A stretch of DNA of 21,376 nt from a virus: positions 1-21,376 of IMG/VR virus record IMGVR_UViG_3300027754_000505, one strand, 5' to 3'. Each line of letters begins with the position of its first letter. The first letter of the stretch is position 1. Below the pieces are notes generated by a model. The model did no database searches. It worked only from the letters and a program-made list of their open reading frames with translations, and was not told the origin of the DNA. Both the position numbers and the translations under genes were made by a program. This document shows positions 1 to 5,489 of the stretch, in pieces.

Positions 1-29
1 GTTATTGAAGAAAATCTAAAGGTGGCAGC

Positions 30-221
30 ATGAAAACTTTTCAACTATTTAGAAACGTGTCTTATGAATACTTTGTTGAAGCTGAAACATTAGAAGAAGC
101 CAAAAACAAGATAATGAACGAAAACCCCAATTATGAAAGTGAAGAATTGATTGAGTGGGTTTTTTTAGACGAACACGATGGGACAGACTGGAAATATGAG
201 CCAGTTTTGCAATCAAGTTGA
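30..221 (+). CDS. Small acidic hypothetical protein
   Basis: This is a 63-residue soluble protein, rich in Glu, Asp and aromatic residues, with no signal peptide or membrane segment. The start is preceded by AAAGGTGG, a good ribosome binding site. I do not recognise a family beyond a general resemblance to small phage proteins with a beta strand followed by an 'EAETLEEAK' helix (residues about 17-25). It is the only plus-strand gene left of the minus-strand early operon, and a strong terminator lies about 60 bases downstream, so it is probably the last gene of a transcript that begins left of the window. Its function is unknown. Confidence 0.7.
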   Translation: MKTFQLFRNVSYEYFVEAETLEEAKNKIMNENPNYESEELIEWVFLDEHDGTDWKYEPVLQSS

Positions 222-279
222 TCTACGCTTGCTTGGCCTTACTCTTACGAATTATTAGCGGGAAACGCTAAACCCTCAG

Positions 280-301
280 ACCCTCTTAGGAGGGTTTTTT
301 T
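280..301 (+). terminator. Rho-independent terminator
   Basis: A perfect 6-bp stem (ACCCTC at 280-285, GAGGGT at 290-295) with a TTAG loop is followed by a run of seven T. It lies downstream of the plus-strand gene ending at 221 and before the convergent minus-strand operon ending at 343. Confidence 0.85.
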
Positions 302-330
302 ACGTCTATGCTACCCAACTATTCACCCAT

Positions 331-366
331 GCTTAAAAACGCCTAGAAAGGGCTTTTAGACCCTTT
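331..366 (-). terminator. Possible weak terminator of the minus-strand early operon
   Basis: On the minus strand the stem AAAGGG/CCCTTT (361-366 and 347-352, 8-nt loop) spans the last codons of the HNH-like gene. It is followed, after a short gap, by five T (335-339 region). The gap between stem and U-tract makes this only a candidate; termination could instead use the opposite side of the 280-301 hairpin. Confidence 0.3.
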
Positions 367-633
367 GGTGGGCATTTCCTCGCACAATCTTCGGATGGTT
401 TCATTCAGTGCGTCTATTTCTTCCATTTTATTGATAGCCCATGCACGTTTTTGCCCATGCCATCCCATTACTGGATTGCGATGGCAATCTACACACAAAG
501 CGATGCAGGTATATTGCAGCCCTTGTTTGTAATGATGCGCCTCGCTTGGCCCTGATGCTTGGCAAACGCTACAAGGTAGGTTTTTAACCCTTGCTAGGTG
601 TAGCCTTTCCCTTGCGCTTAGTTTGTTGTTCAT
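343..633 (-). CDS. HNH-like / zinc-binding phage protein
   Basis: This is a 96-residue protein with the layout of a small zinc-ribbon HNH (beta-beta-alpha metal) protein: C21-x-x-C24, H33-H34, then C47-x-x-C50-H51, followed by a basic helix and a leucine-rich C-terminal helix. Phage proteins with this Cys/His pattern are often annotated as putative HNH or Ref-like nucleases, but I cannot assign cleavage activity from sequence. I chose the start at 633 rather than an upstream ATG (684) because it overlaps the stop of the preceding gene as ATGA (630-633), the junction type used throughout this operon. It is the last gene of the operon. Its role could be recombination-linked nicking or purely structural zinc binding. 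Confidence 0.7.
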   Translation of the reverse strand: MNNKLSARERLHLARVKNLPCSVCQASGPSEAHHYKQGLQYTCIALCVDCHRNPVMGWHGQKRAWAINKMEEIDALNETIRRLCEEMPTKGSKSPF

Positions 634-953
634 TGGGTTGCTTTTTGTTCTATACGGGCTGAGTATTGGGCGGTTCTCCAGCACTCAACCTTTGCTTGGG
701 CGGCTGTCATTAGCCAACGATAGCGTTCTTCTATTTCAACGGCTGCCCTGATTCCCTCGAGTATTTCTACATATTCAGGATGAGCATAAGCAAATGTGTC
801 CTGCTTTCCAAGCACTTCAGTCCCTGCAAGGCTTTTGAGTTGTGCGTGTTTTGATCGCCTAAATTCTTCTAAGTACATACGATCAGACTTAGCCTTGGCG
901 TAAAGCGGGGCTGTTTTTATGATGAACTCTATCGCAAGTGTAGGCTCGTTCAT
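630..953 (-). CDS. Conserved phage protein of unknown function
   Basis: This is a 107-residue, mostly helical protein with no membrane segment. The sequence shows two long amphipathic helical stretches: about residues 8-45, with a basic 'EEFRRSKHAQLK' run, and about 55-107. The motif 'AYAHPEYVEILEGI' links them. Proteins with this pattern are, to my memory, recurrent in phage early regions near replication or nuclease genes, but no function is known to me. Both ends are coupled to neighbours by 4-base ATGA overlaps (950-953 and 630-633), which strongly supports the frame and both boundaries. Confidence 0.75.
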   Translation of the reverse strand: MNEPTLAIEFIIKTAPLYAKAKSDRMYLEEFRRSKHAQLKSLAGTEVLGKQDTFAYAHPEYVEILEGIRAAVEIEERYRWLMTAAQAKVECWRTAQYSARIEQKATQ

Positions 954-1132
954 GTTCTTTCCCTGATCGCATCCATGTGAACATAGCCAGTTGAAGCATC
1001 CAAAATTTCAATTATTTCATTGCGTTCATGCTCCGCTACCAGTTTGGCAAAGCGCACAAGCCCGTCTTCATCAAACTTCAGACCGCTTACAGTGTGTTCT
1101 ATTGCCAATTTAACAATGTCGTCTTTGGTCAT
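950..1132 (-). CDS. Small hypothetical phage protein
   Basis: This is a 60-residue protein predicted to be helical. Its pattern ('GLVRFAKLVAEHERNEI' at about residues 25-41) resembles many small phage proteins with a 'FA.LV...ER..I' helix. There are no catalytic motifs, cysteine pairs or membrane segments. It overlaps its neighbours by ATGA at both ends (1129-1132 and 950-953), so it is almost certainly translated by coupling within the early operon. Function unknown. Confidence 0.7.
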   Translation of the reverse strand: MTKDDIVKLAIEHTVSGLKFDEDGLVRFAKLVAEHERNEIIEILDASTGYVHMDAIRERT

Positions 1133-1365
1133 ACATCCTCCATTTTGTAGTTGAGTTTGTGGTGCTGAAACCGCATTGCTGCTTCCATTTCCAATTCAGC
1201 ACAAGCCTCTTCAGACATACATCCCACAATATCACGCCCAGAGAACCATACTTCTTTTACAGACTCGTTATAGGTGGATTTGTCCTCGTCCATTTCGTAT
1301 TCATAGACTACTGTCACCACTTCGCTACCCTGACCAATTGTTGTGTCAAATTCCCATGTATTCAT
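1129..1365 (-). CDS. Small hypothetical protein
   Basis: This is a 78-residue acidic protein. Residues 3-30 read as beta strands (WEFDTTIGQG..VVTVVYEYEMD), followed by a helical C-terminus rich in Glu. I prefer the ATG at 1365 over a GTG at 1374: AAGGGTG lies about 7 bases upstream of the ATG, while the GTG lies inside that site. A 60-base gap separates it from the upstream nuclease gene, one of the few gaps in the operon, so it has its own ribosome binding site. Its stop overlaps the next gene by ATGA. Function unknown. Confidence 0.65.
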   Translation of the reverse strand: MNTWEFDTTIGQGSEVVTVVYEYEMDEDKSTYNESVKEVWFSGRDIVGCMSEEACAELEMEAAMRFQHHKLNYKMEDV

Positions 1366-1425
1366 AATATTCACCCTTGTTAAAACCTTTAATTTATAGA
1401 CTTTTTGATGGTTTGGAATAGGGAC

Positions 1426-1692
1426 TTACCCTAATGTTTGAATCATTCTTAATGCGGCTTCAGGGTTGTCAATTCTGCACAAAGTGCTTCCCGACCAGTT
1501 CTCAAAGAAGTCTGTTTGTAACTTGGTAAACTTCTTTTTAGAGTTTGTTTTGATCTCTACCAAAAAGGTGTGGTTTTTATACCCTACCAATAAATCAACT
1601 GGCAGACCAATAATCCAAACGTAAGCACCCGCAGATCGCAAAGCACTAACTATTTGAATTTGATTTGCGTCAACACGGGCGGCTCTCCTCAT
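1426..1692 (-). CDS. Minimal PD-(D/E)XK nuclease, VRR-NUC-like
   Basis: This is an 88-residue protein carrying the core of the PD-(D/E)XK fold. An N-terminal helix (about residues 8-21) is followed by P31-x-D33 in 'GLPVDLLVGY', E46-x-K48 in 'FLVEIKT', and a downstream helix with Q59 ('KLQTDFFENW'). This spacing matches stand-alone VRR-NUC domains, which cut branched or single-strand/double-strand junction DNA. It is a single domain with no partner fused. The start overlaps the upstream gene as ATGA (1689-1692). It sits in the operon with a methyltransferase and a replication-type protein, suggesting a role in replication or recombination intermediates. The fold is well supported; the substrate is inferred. 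Confidence 0.8.
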   Translation of the reverse strand: MRRAARVDANQIQIVSALRSAGAYVWIIGLPVDLLVGYKNHTFLVEIKTNSKKKFTKLQTDFFENWSGSTLCRIDNPEAALRMIQTLG

Positions 1693-1901
1693 AATAATGT
1701 CCCATTTTGCATTTGTTGCATAAAAGCCCTTATACGATCTCTTGCACCAGTTCCATAAATTCGCTCGGCTCGCTCAAGTCTCGCCCTAATAAGGTCACGA
1801 TTCTTTCCCCACTCCCAGTTGCGGTAGAGTTCCCTTGCTTCGGCTTGCTCAAGGATTACCCTATCACTTGGGCCTTGGATATTACGTCTGCTCCAAGTCA
1901 C
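1689..1901 (-). CDS. Small arginine-rich helical hypothetical protein
   Basis: This is a 70-residue, strongly basic, mainly helical protein (many R, E and N; 'RDLIRARLERAERIYG' at about residues 35-50). The start is GTG at 1901, inside the preceding 37-codon gene with a 20-base overlap. The next in-frame alternatives would remove most of the N-terminal helix. Its 3' end overlaps the nuclease gene by ATGA. The charge pattern would suit nucleic-acid binding, but there is no recognisable motif and I do not assign a function. Confidence 0.6.
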   Translation of the reverse strand: MTWSRRNIQGPSDRVILEQAEARELYRNWEWGKNRDLIRARLERAERIYGTGARDRIRAFMQQMQNGTLL

Positions 1902-1995
1902 CAGTAAGCTCCAATGCTTGATTGATAAGACGTACCGAATATGGTACGCCTTCCTTAACTCTGTCTAGCAGTCTCATGGCTTCAAAGTAGTTCAT
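1882..1995 (-). CDS. 37-residue micro-protein in the early operon
   Basis: A short frame of 37 codons fills the otherwise empty space between the methyltransferase and the next gene. Its ATG (1993-1995) overlaps the methyltransferase TGA as ATGA, exactly like neighbouring junctions, and its TAA (1882-1884) lies 20 bases inside the next gene. The product begins MNYFEAMRLLDRV and is an amphipathic helix-loop-helix with mixed charge and no membrane segment. The location and coupling make translation likely, although the size means it could instead serve only to couple ribosomes to the next gene. Confidence 0.6.
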   Translation of the reverse strand: MNYFEAMRLLDRVKEGVPYSVRLINQALELTGDLEQT

Positions 1996-3083
1996 GCAAA
2001 ATCCAACGAGGTTTGAGCTGTACGTTTCTTTTGAAGTTTCCCATATTCAGGGTTTAACTCGCACCCAATGTATTGCCTACCAAGGTCTTGGGCTACTTGT
2101 GCAGTAGTTCCTGACCCCATAAATGGGTCTAAAACAATCCCTCCAAGTGGTGCGCCAGCAAGGATGCAGGGTTCAATCAATTCTGTTGGGAAAACGGCAA
2201 AATGTGACCCAGAGTAAGGTTTTGGGTTAACTGTCCAAACACTTCTTTTGTTTTTCAGTTCAGATACTTCTGTTGGCAAAGCATCTGGGTGTTCATTTCC
2301 AGTTGATACTTTTCCATCTACATTTCTCATTGCTTTTTTGGGAGAGTTGAAGCTTCTTTGCTCTCCAGCATGAATAGACTTTTCTTTTATTGACTCGCTA
2401 TCGTAGTAATATTTTGAAGATTTGCTCAACAAAAAGATGTACTCATGCGATTTAGTGCATCTGTCTTGCACCGACTCTGGCATTGGGTTTGGTTTACTCC
2501 AAATGATGTCTTGACGCAAATACCAACCATCTGCCCTCAAAGCAAAAGCAAGCATCCAAGGTATACCAATCAGGTCTTTTGTTTTCAAACCCGTATCGTG
2601 TAACTTGTCTAATTTTCTATCATTGGCTGGCATATTGTTTCTGCCTTCACGTTGATATTCTGGGCTGGCTCTAGCAAAGCCATTTGTATTGCAATAGCTG
2701 TCACCAATGTTTACCCACAAAGTTCCATCGTCTTCCAGCACATCCCACACACATCGGAATACCTCAACCATTGCTTTAATGTATTCCTCTGGGGTTTCCT
2801 CAAGTCCAATTTGCTTATCCTCTCGGACAGAACCACATTTTTTGCATAAATCTTTGTATTGTTTTTTGTATCCTTCTTGGTTTCTGTCGGCTCGTTGTCC
2901 TCCATGTTTATTTTCGCTTTCAACATGGTCGCAATTAACATCCCCACCTTCCCACTTAGCAGTCCCATAGTCTCGCAACCCGTAATATGGTGGGCTTGTT
3001 ATGCAAGTTTGAGCCTTAACGCCTTGTGATGCCCATTTACGCATTGTTTCTCGGCAATCACCAAATTCAATCTTGTTCATCAT
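1992..3083 (-). CDS. Beta-class site-specific DNA methyltransferase (N4-cytosine or N6-adenine)
   Basis: This 363-residue protein transfers a methyl group from S-adenosylmethionine to an amino group of a DNA base. The catalytic motif IV TSPPYY is at residues 29-34, and the AdoMet-binding motif I DPFMGSGTT is at 319-327, followed by 'YIGCELNPEY'. The order IV before I defines the beta class. The central region (about 180-300) would hold target recognition. An unusual insert at about 48-84 carries C51-x-H53 and C80-x-x-C83, which may bind zinc. No restriction endonuclease is adjacent, so it is probably an orphan phage enzyme protecting DNA from host restriction or marking replication. The start has ATG ATG in tandem after AAGGA; the first overlaps the upstream stop. 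Confidence 0.92.
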   Translation of the reverse strand: MMNKIEFGDCRETMRKWASQGVKAQTCITSPPYYGLRDYGTAKWEGGDVNCDHVESENKHGGQRADRNQEGYKKQYKDLCKKCGSVREDKQIGLEETPEEYIKAMVEVFRCVWDVLEDDGTLWVNIGDSYCNTNGFARASPEYQREGRNNMPANDRKLDKLHDTGLKTKDLIGIPWMLAFALRADGWYLRQDIIWSKPNPMPESVQDRCTKSHEYIFLLSKSSKYYYDSESIKEKSIHAGEQRSFNSPKKAMRNVDGKVSTGNEHPDALPTEVSELKNKRSVWTVNPKPYSGSHFAVFPTELIEPCILAGAPLGGIVLDPFMGSGTTAQVAQDLGRQYIGCELNPEYGKLQKKRTAQTSLDFA

Positions 3084-3436
3084 TTATTCCTTAATTGAGC
3101 CATTGCTTGCCTAATGTGTTCAGGCATGGGTACGGCTTTTTTGTTGTCAGCATCAATCTTGGCAAGGGCAGGGTCAATTTGCACTTTGATCCCGAATGAT
3201 TCAGGAATCTCAGCCCCATCCCATCGTTGTTGGTTCAGATAGACCAAAGGTGCGGGAATAAAAGCACCATCGTCTTTTCTCCAAGCATCGGTTGTTTTCA
3301 TCCACTCTATGTGCTTGATGATTTGGTCTGCACAAGTCTCACAGTAAAACTTCTTCCACTTAACAAGGCAAGTAGCCTTACCGCCTTTTCTTATTGACTT
3401 AGGCCATGTTGACCAGAATCTCTCAAAGTTTTCCAT
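3080..3436 (-). CDS. Putative phage replication protein (helicase-loader / replisome-organiser C-terminal type)
   Basis: This is a 118-residue soluble protein. The opening 'FERFWSTWPKSIRKGGKA' and the later 'GAFIPAPLVYLNQQRWDG' (about residues 57-74) match the C-terminal module of many phage replication proteins of the O/DnaD-like type. These read 'FW..YP.K..K..A...W' and end in 'FIP.P..WLN..RW'. In larger relatives this module follows a DNA-binding winged helix; here it stands alone, so a partner protein may supply DNA binding. The start has an AAAGGG-type site 8 bases upstream. It follows the long structured region and is coupled to the methyltransferase by ATGA. Replication function is inferred from the family resemblance. 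Confidence 0.65.
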   Translation of the reverse strand: MENFERFWSTWPKSIRKGGKATCLVKWKKFYCETCADQIIKHIEWMKTTDAWRKDDGAFIPAPLVYLNQQRWDGAEIPESFGIKVQIDPALAKIDADNKKAVPMPEHIRQAMAQLRNK

Positions 3437-3539
3437 ATACGCCCTTTGTTTAAAACCTGTACCTTAAACTCATTTAAGTTCCCTATGTACTAGGTTTTAC
3501 CCTTACTCCCATATATGCTAGTTCAGTTCAGTCGGGTTC

Positions 3540-4030
3540 TAATTGGCAAATACTCACCTAATCCTGAGTAAACAAGATTAGTGAGTACCTATGCTAGTTT
3601 CAGACAAGTCTGGGACGAACATTGGGCTATGCCTTACTGATTGCATAGCTTGCAGGATTACACGCCTCAGAGCGTCCTATCTGCCCGTTCCTGCATCCCA
3701 ATTAAGGGTCACTCATGTGGGCTTGGCTTGGGATAGTTCCCCCGTTGCCTCTCAACACAGTTACGGCGGCCTTACGAGCGGTCTACCTGTGTCCAGTCTC
3801 TAATGGCTAGGTTCTGAGTCCTACTTTACTTGCAGCTAACTTTGGTCTGCAATCCTTACAGTCCCCAAAAGCAAAAACCCCTCAAATAACTCTGGTGGTC
3901 TTGGCTCTTGGCGAGAGCAACAGCAAACGAATGACGCTAATCAAAAGTTCACTTGCCGTCTGACAAGACCACCACAGATATCTGAAGGGTTTAACTAATT
4001 AGCGTCACTCGTCTGATGCCACTCAGACGA
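3540..4030 (-). ncRNA. Large structured non-coding RNA or leader, unassigned family
   Basis: No credible gene fills 3437-4071, yet the segment is dense in complementary arms. On the minus strand, starting about 6-7 bases after a TATAAT box, I find the following helices by eye (plus coordinates). 4009-4016/4023-4030 is 8 bp. 3998-4007/3932-3941 is 10 bp. 3983-3992/3875-3884 is 10 bp with one G-U. 3964-3974/3893-3903 is 11 bp. Further pairs are 3904-3908/3914-3918, 3830-3835/3847-3852, 3755-3760/3787-3792, 3690-3695/3651-3656, 3626-3632/3643-3649, and 3551-3563/3576-3587 with one bulge. A 7-bp long-range pair 3540-3546/3698-3704 may close the distal part. The 3' end is not visible; reading through to the replication gene at 3436 is possible. 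It does not match tRNA, tmRNA, RNase P or group II intron signatures that I can recognise. Confidence 0.7.
3867..4030 (-). other. 5' pseudoknot domain ending in a U-rich tract (possible attenuator)
   Basis: Within the structured region, the 10-bp helix 3998-4007/3932-3941 interleaves with two nested helices, 3983-3992/3875-3884 and 3964-3974/3893-3903. That topology is a pseudoknot. On the minus strand the last helix arm is followed by TTTGCTTTT (3867-3875 region), as expected for a terminator or attenuator. The motif CGTCTGA occurs both in the first hairpin (4010-4016) and inside the pseudoknot loop (3957-3963), giving a possible alternative pairing. These are base-pairing observations; switching is inference. 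Confidence 0.55.
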
Positions 4031-4035
4031 TTTGG

Positions 4036-4062
4036 ATTATACACAGTTCTTTCATGTGTCAA
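4036..4062 (-). promoter_or_regulatory. Sigma-70 type promoter reading into the structured RNA
   Basis: On the minus strand a perfect TTGACA (4057-4062) and a perfect TATAAT (4036-4041) are separated by 15 bases, slightly shorter than the optimum of 17. The expected start, at about 4029-4030, coincides with the first base of the first RNA hairpin. The arms ACACA (4041-4045) and TGTGT (4055-4059) form an inverted repeat between the two boxes and could be an operator. The promoter begins about 10 bases after the stop of the winged-helix gene. Confidence 0.75.
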
Positions 4063-4071
4063 GAAGTTTTT

Positions 4072-4434
4072 TCAAATAAATTGATTATTTGTAATTTCAT
4101 TTGTTGGTTTTCTGCCAAACAAACGAACAGCTTGGTTGTTCATAGAAGCATATTCAGCCTTAGTAAAGATACCTTTAGCGTTCCTGATGTCAAACGGGGT
4201 TAGTAGATCACGAGGCTCATCTACCTTTTCAGCCTCAATCATGTGTGGCTCTAACGTGTACTGAGAAACCCAAGACCGACCCATCTTAATTTTCCCGATT
4301 TTTAGCTTCTTCTTGTATTGCATCTTTGTGCAACAAGCTGCAATGGATAGTCTAGGTATGCCTGTTAAATCCTCTATTTGGTAGGAAGTAAGTGGGCCAT
4401 TTTGTAATGCTCTGATTACTGATTCTTGTGTCAT
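4072..4434 (-). CDS. Winged-helix DNA-binding protein, candidate early regulator
   Basis: This is a 120-residue protein. Residues about 3-60 read as a winged helix: helix 'ESVIRALQNGPLTSYQIEDLTG', a second recognition-type helix at about 25-40 ('PRLSIAACCTKMQYKKK'), then a basic wing 'KIGKIKMGRSWVSQYTL'. The C-terminal 60 residues are polar and not recognised. I place the start at 4434 (ATGA overlap with the upstream 59-codon gene) rather than further upstream. The longer open frame would replace a real overlapping gene and gives an unlikely cysteine-rich N-terminus. It sits directly upstream of the strong promoter of the structured RNA, so autoregulation or control of that promoter is plausible but unproven. 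Confidence 0.7.
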   Translation of the reverse strand: MTQESVIRALQNGPLTSYQIEDLTGIPRLSIAACCTKMQYKKKLKIGKIKMGRSWVSQYTLEPHMIEAEKVDEPRDLLTPFDIRNAKGIFTKAEYASMNNQAVRLFGRKPTNEITNNQFI

Positions 4435-4610
4435 TTGTAAAGGTTCTCCAGGTTGATTGGTCGGTTTAGGTGAAGTTCTAGCGTTCTGGCAAGCAAAGCT
4501 GTTACAGCCGCAATGGAATCCTCTGGCTCGGTTGTATAAGCATCTGCCATTGTTTGGGCGTACCCACACAAGGCTTCAGCGCATCTTTTTTCAAGGATTT
4601 CAGTTTTCAT
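4431..4610 (-). CDS. Small hypothetical protein, first gene of the minus-strand early operon
   Basis: This is a 59-residue helical protein (starts MKTEILEKRCAEAL; 'SIAAVTALLARTLELHL' at about 32-48) with no membrane segment. Its TGA overlaps the ATG of the winged-helix gene (ATGA, 4431-4434), the same coupling seen in the rest of the operon, which is the main reason to believe it. No Shine-Dalgarno sequence precedes the ATG (the 15 upstream minus-strand bases are pyrimidine-rich), so initiation may be leaderless or weak. An internal ATG at codon 21 also lacks a site. Function unknown. Confidence 0.55.
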   Translation of the reverse strand: MKTEILEKRCAEALCGYAQTMADAYTTEPEDSIAAVTALLARTLELHLNRPINLENLYK

Positions 4611-4884
4611 AAGAGGAAGAAAAGAGTAGGAAGGGCTATTAGTTAATAGGACAAGTCTTTTTAGATTAGCATAGAAAAAACTTTGCGTAAGTAGGGAAAA
4701 CCCCTATGTAAAAGGCTAAAAACCTGTGGCACATTAAGGGTGTTTGGCACTCAAACGGCACGAAGTCCATCGAGCTAAACAGTTGCAATGCCATCGAAAC
4801 TTAAGCCAAATATTTATGTTTCGACATGAAGTTTAGGGACGAATTGCAAAAACGGACACTTTTAATAAACCTACAGGAGTAAAT
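4611..4884. promoter_or_regulatory. Divergent early control region
   Basis: This 274-base gap separates the minus-strand and plus-strand early operons and holds no credible gene. It contains several short elements. They are the palindrome at 4636-4649, a TAGGG/CCCTA hairpin (4692-4706), and a GTTTG/CAAAC hairpin (4742-4756). There is also a direct repeat CCATCGA at 4767-4773 and 4791-4797, an inverted repeat TCGAAAC (4794-4800)/GTTTCGA (4818-4824) around an AT-rich loop, and TTGCAA at 4783-4788 and 4844-4849. Promoters for both directions must lie here, but I see no box pair close to consensus. The repeats could alternatively mark a replication origin. Confidence 0.45.
4636..4649. promoter_or_regulatory. 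Palindrome, candidate operator
   Basis: CTATTA-GT-TAATAG is a perfect 6-bp inverted repeat around a 2-base centre, located 26 bases upstream of the first minus-strand early gene. The position between divergent operons and the size suit a binding site for a dimeric regulator. Confidence 0.4.
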
Positions 4885-5103
4885 ATGAAAACAGAAGTAC
4901 CAACAGCTTTTCCTTGGAGTCATGGTGATTTAACGTGTACAGGAATGACCTTGCGTGACTACTTTGCGGCTAAGGCTATGTACTCATTGGGAATTCAGGA
5001 CGCAATTCTTCACAATGAAGATTGTGATTTTTTAACCATTGATGAAATTGCTGAATCAGCTTATTCCCAAGCTGATGCCATGCTCAAAGCAAGGGGTGAA
5101 TGA
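4885..5103 (+). CDS. Small conserved phage protein, first gene of the plus-strand early operon
   Basis: This is a 72-residue protein. The central 'GMTLRDYFAAKAM' (about residues 20-32) and the C-terminal 'AYSQADAMLKARGE' form a pattern I recall from many small phage and prophage proteins of unknown function. It is soluble, helical and acidic. AGGAG sits 6 bases before the ATG, and the gene follows the divergent control region, so it is the promoter-proximal gene. Its stop overlaps the next start as ATGA. No biochemical role is known to me. Confidence 0.8.
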   Translation: MKTEVPTAFPWSHGDLTCTGMTLRDYFAAKAMYSLGIQDAILHNEDCDFLTIDEIAESAYSQADAMLKARGE

Positions 5104-5303
5104 TGCCGATTCTTAATGGAAAAAAGGTCATTGACCTAGAAGTAGATGGAGTGGTAAGTGGAGATTATCCAGATTTCTGTGATGCTTACTTCTCAGATGG
5201 ATGTTACGAGGATGGAACACCATTGACAGAAGATGAGTTGAATAAGCTCACCGATCTGGCGGGTGATGTTCTGTGGGAAATGGCCTTTGAGAGTCTCACA
5301 TGA
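5100..5303 (+). CDS. Small acidic hypothetical protein
   Basis: This is a 67-residue acidic protein containing 'DYPDFCDAYFSDGCYEDG' (about residues 22-39) followed by 'TEDELNKLTDL', an exposed acidic turn and helix. The pattern recurs in small phage proteins, to my memory, without assigned function. Two consecutive ATG codons (5100 and 5103) are possible starts; the first overlaps the upstream stop by ATGA. The stop overlaps the next gene by ATGA (5300-5303). Confidence 0.75.
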   Translation: MMPILNGKKVIDLEVDGVVSGDYPDFCDAYFSDGCYEDGTPLTEDELNKLTDLAGDVLWEMAFESLT

Positions 5304-5488
5304 AAACACTATTCCAGACCTATGTGTCAGAGTTCTCAGACATCCACTACTGCCCTTATTGTTTGACAATTAAGGGAGATAAAATAGTCTGTTGCCAAGA
5401 AGCAGACTTTATTGAGTTCAAGGATTTATACCCTGAGCAACAAAAAGAGATTATTCAACAAGAGTTAAATGAAAATCAAAGGAGTTAA
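5300..5488 (+). CDS. Small cysteine-rich, possibly zinc-binding protein
   Basis: This is a 62-residue protein with C18-x-x-C21 and a second cysteine pair CC at about residues 31-32, spaced as in small zinc ribbons, then an acidic helical tail. The sequence 'HYCPYCLTIKGDKIVCCQE' resembles small phage proteins found beside recombination genes. Zinc binding is inferred from the cysteine spacing only. The start is coupled to the upstream gene by ATGA. The ribosome binding site of the following ERF gene lies inside its last codons. Confidence 0.7.
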   Translation: MKTLFQTYVSEFSDIHYCPYCLTIKGDKIVCCQEADFIEFKDLYPEQQKEIIQQELNENQRS

Positions 5489-5489
5489 T

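Noticed and set aside
1159-1383. Plus-strand frame opposite the small hypothetical gene
   Set aside because: Antisense shadow rich in His, Phe and Cys, no ribosome site, and opposite a coupled minus-strand gene.
2711-2968. 85-codon minus-strand frame inside the methyltransferase
   Set aside because: It covers the Cys/His insert region in another frame; no ribosome site and no sensible protein pattern.
3591-3803. Plus-strand open frame of 70 codons in the structured region
   Set aside because: No ribosome binding site, odd composition, and it lies across several RNA helices; the structured-RNA reading explains the segment better.
3437-4030. tRNA, tmRNA, RNase P RNA or group II intron in the structured region
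   Set aside because: No TPsiC-type GTTCGAATCC string, no CCA end, no tag-peptide frame, no RNase P core strings and no domain V hairpin seen on either strand. A group I intron is not fully excluded, but no split gene flanks it.
4072-4569. Full-length 165-codon reading of the winged-helix gene
   Set aside because: The first 45 codons are the shadow of the 59-codon gene at 4431-4610, which has an exact ATGA junction; the site GGAG and the fold support the start at 4434.
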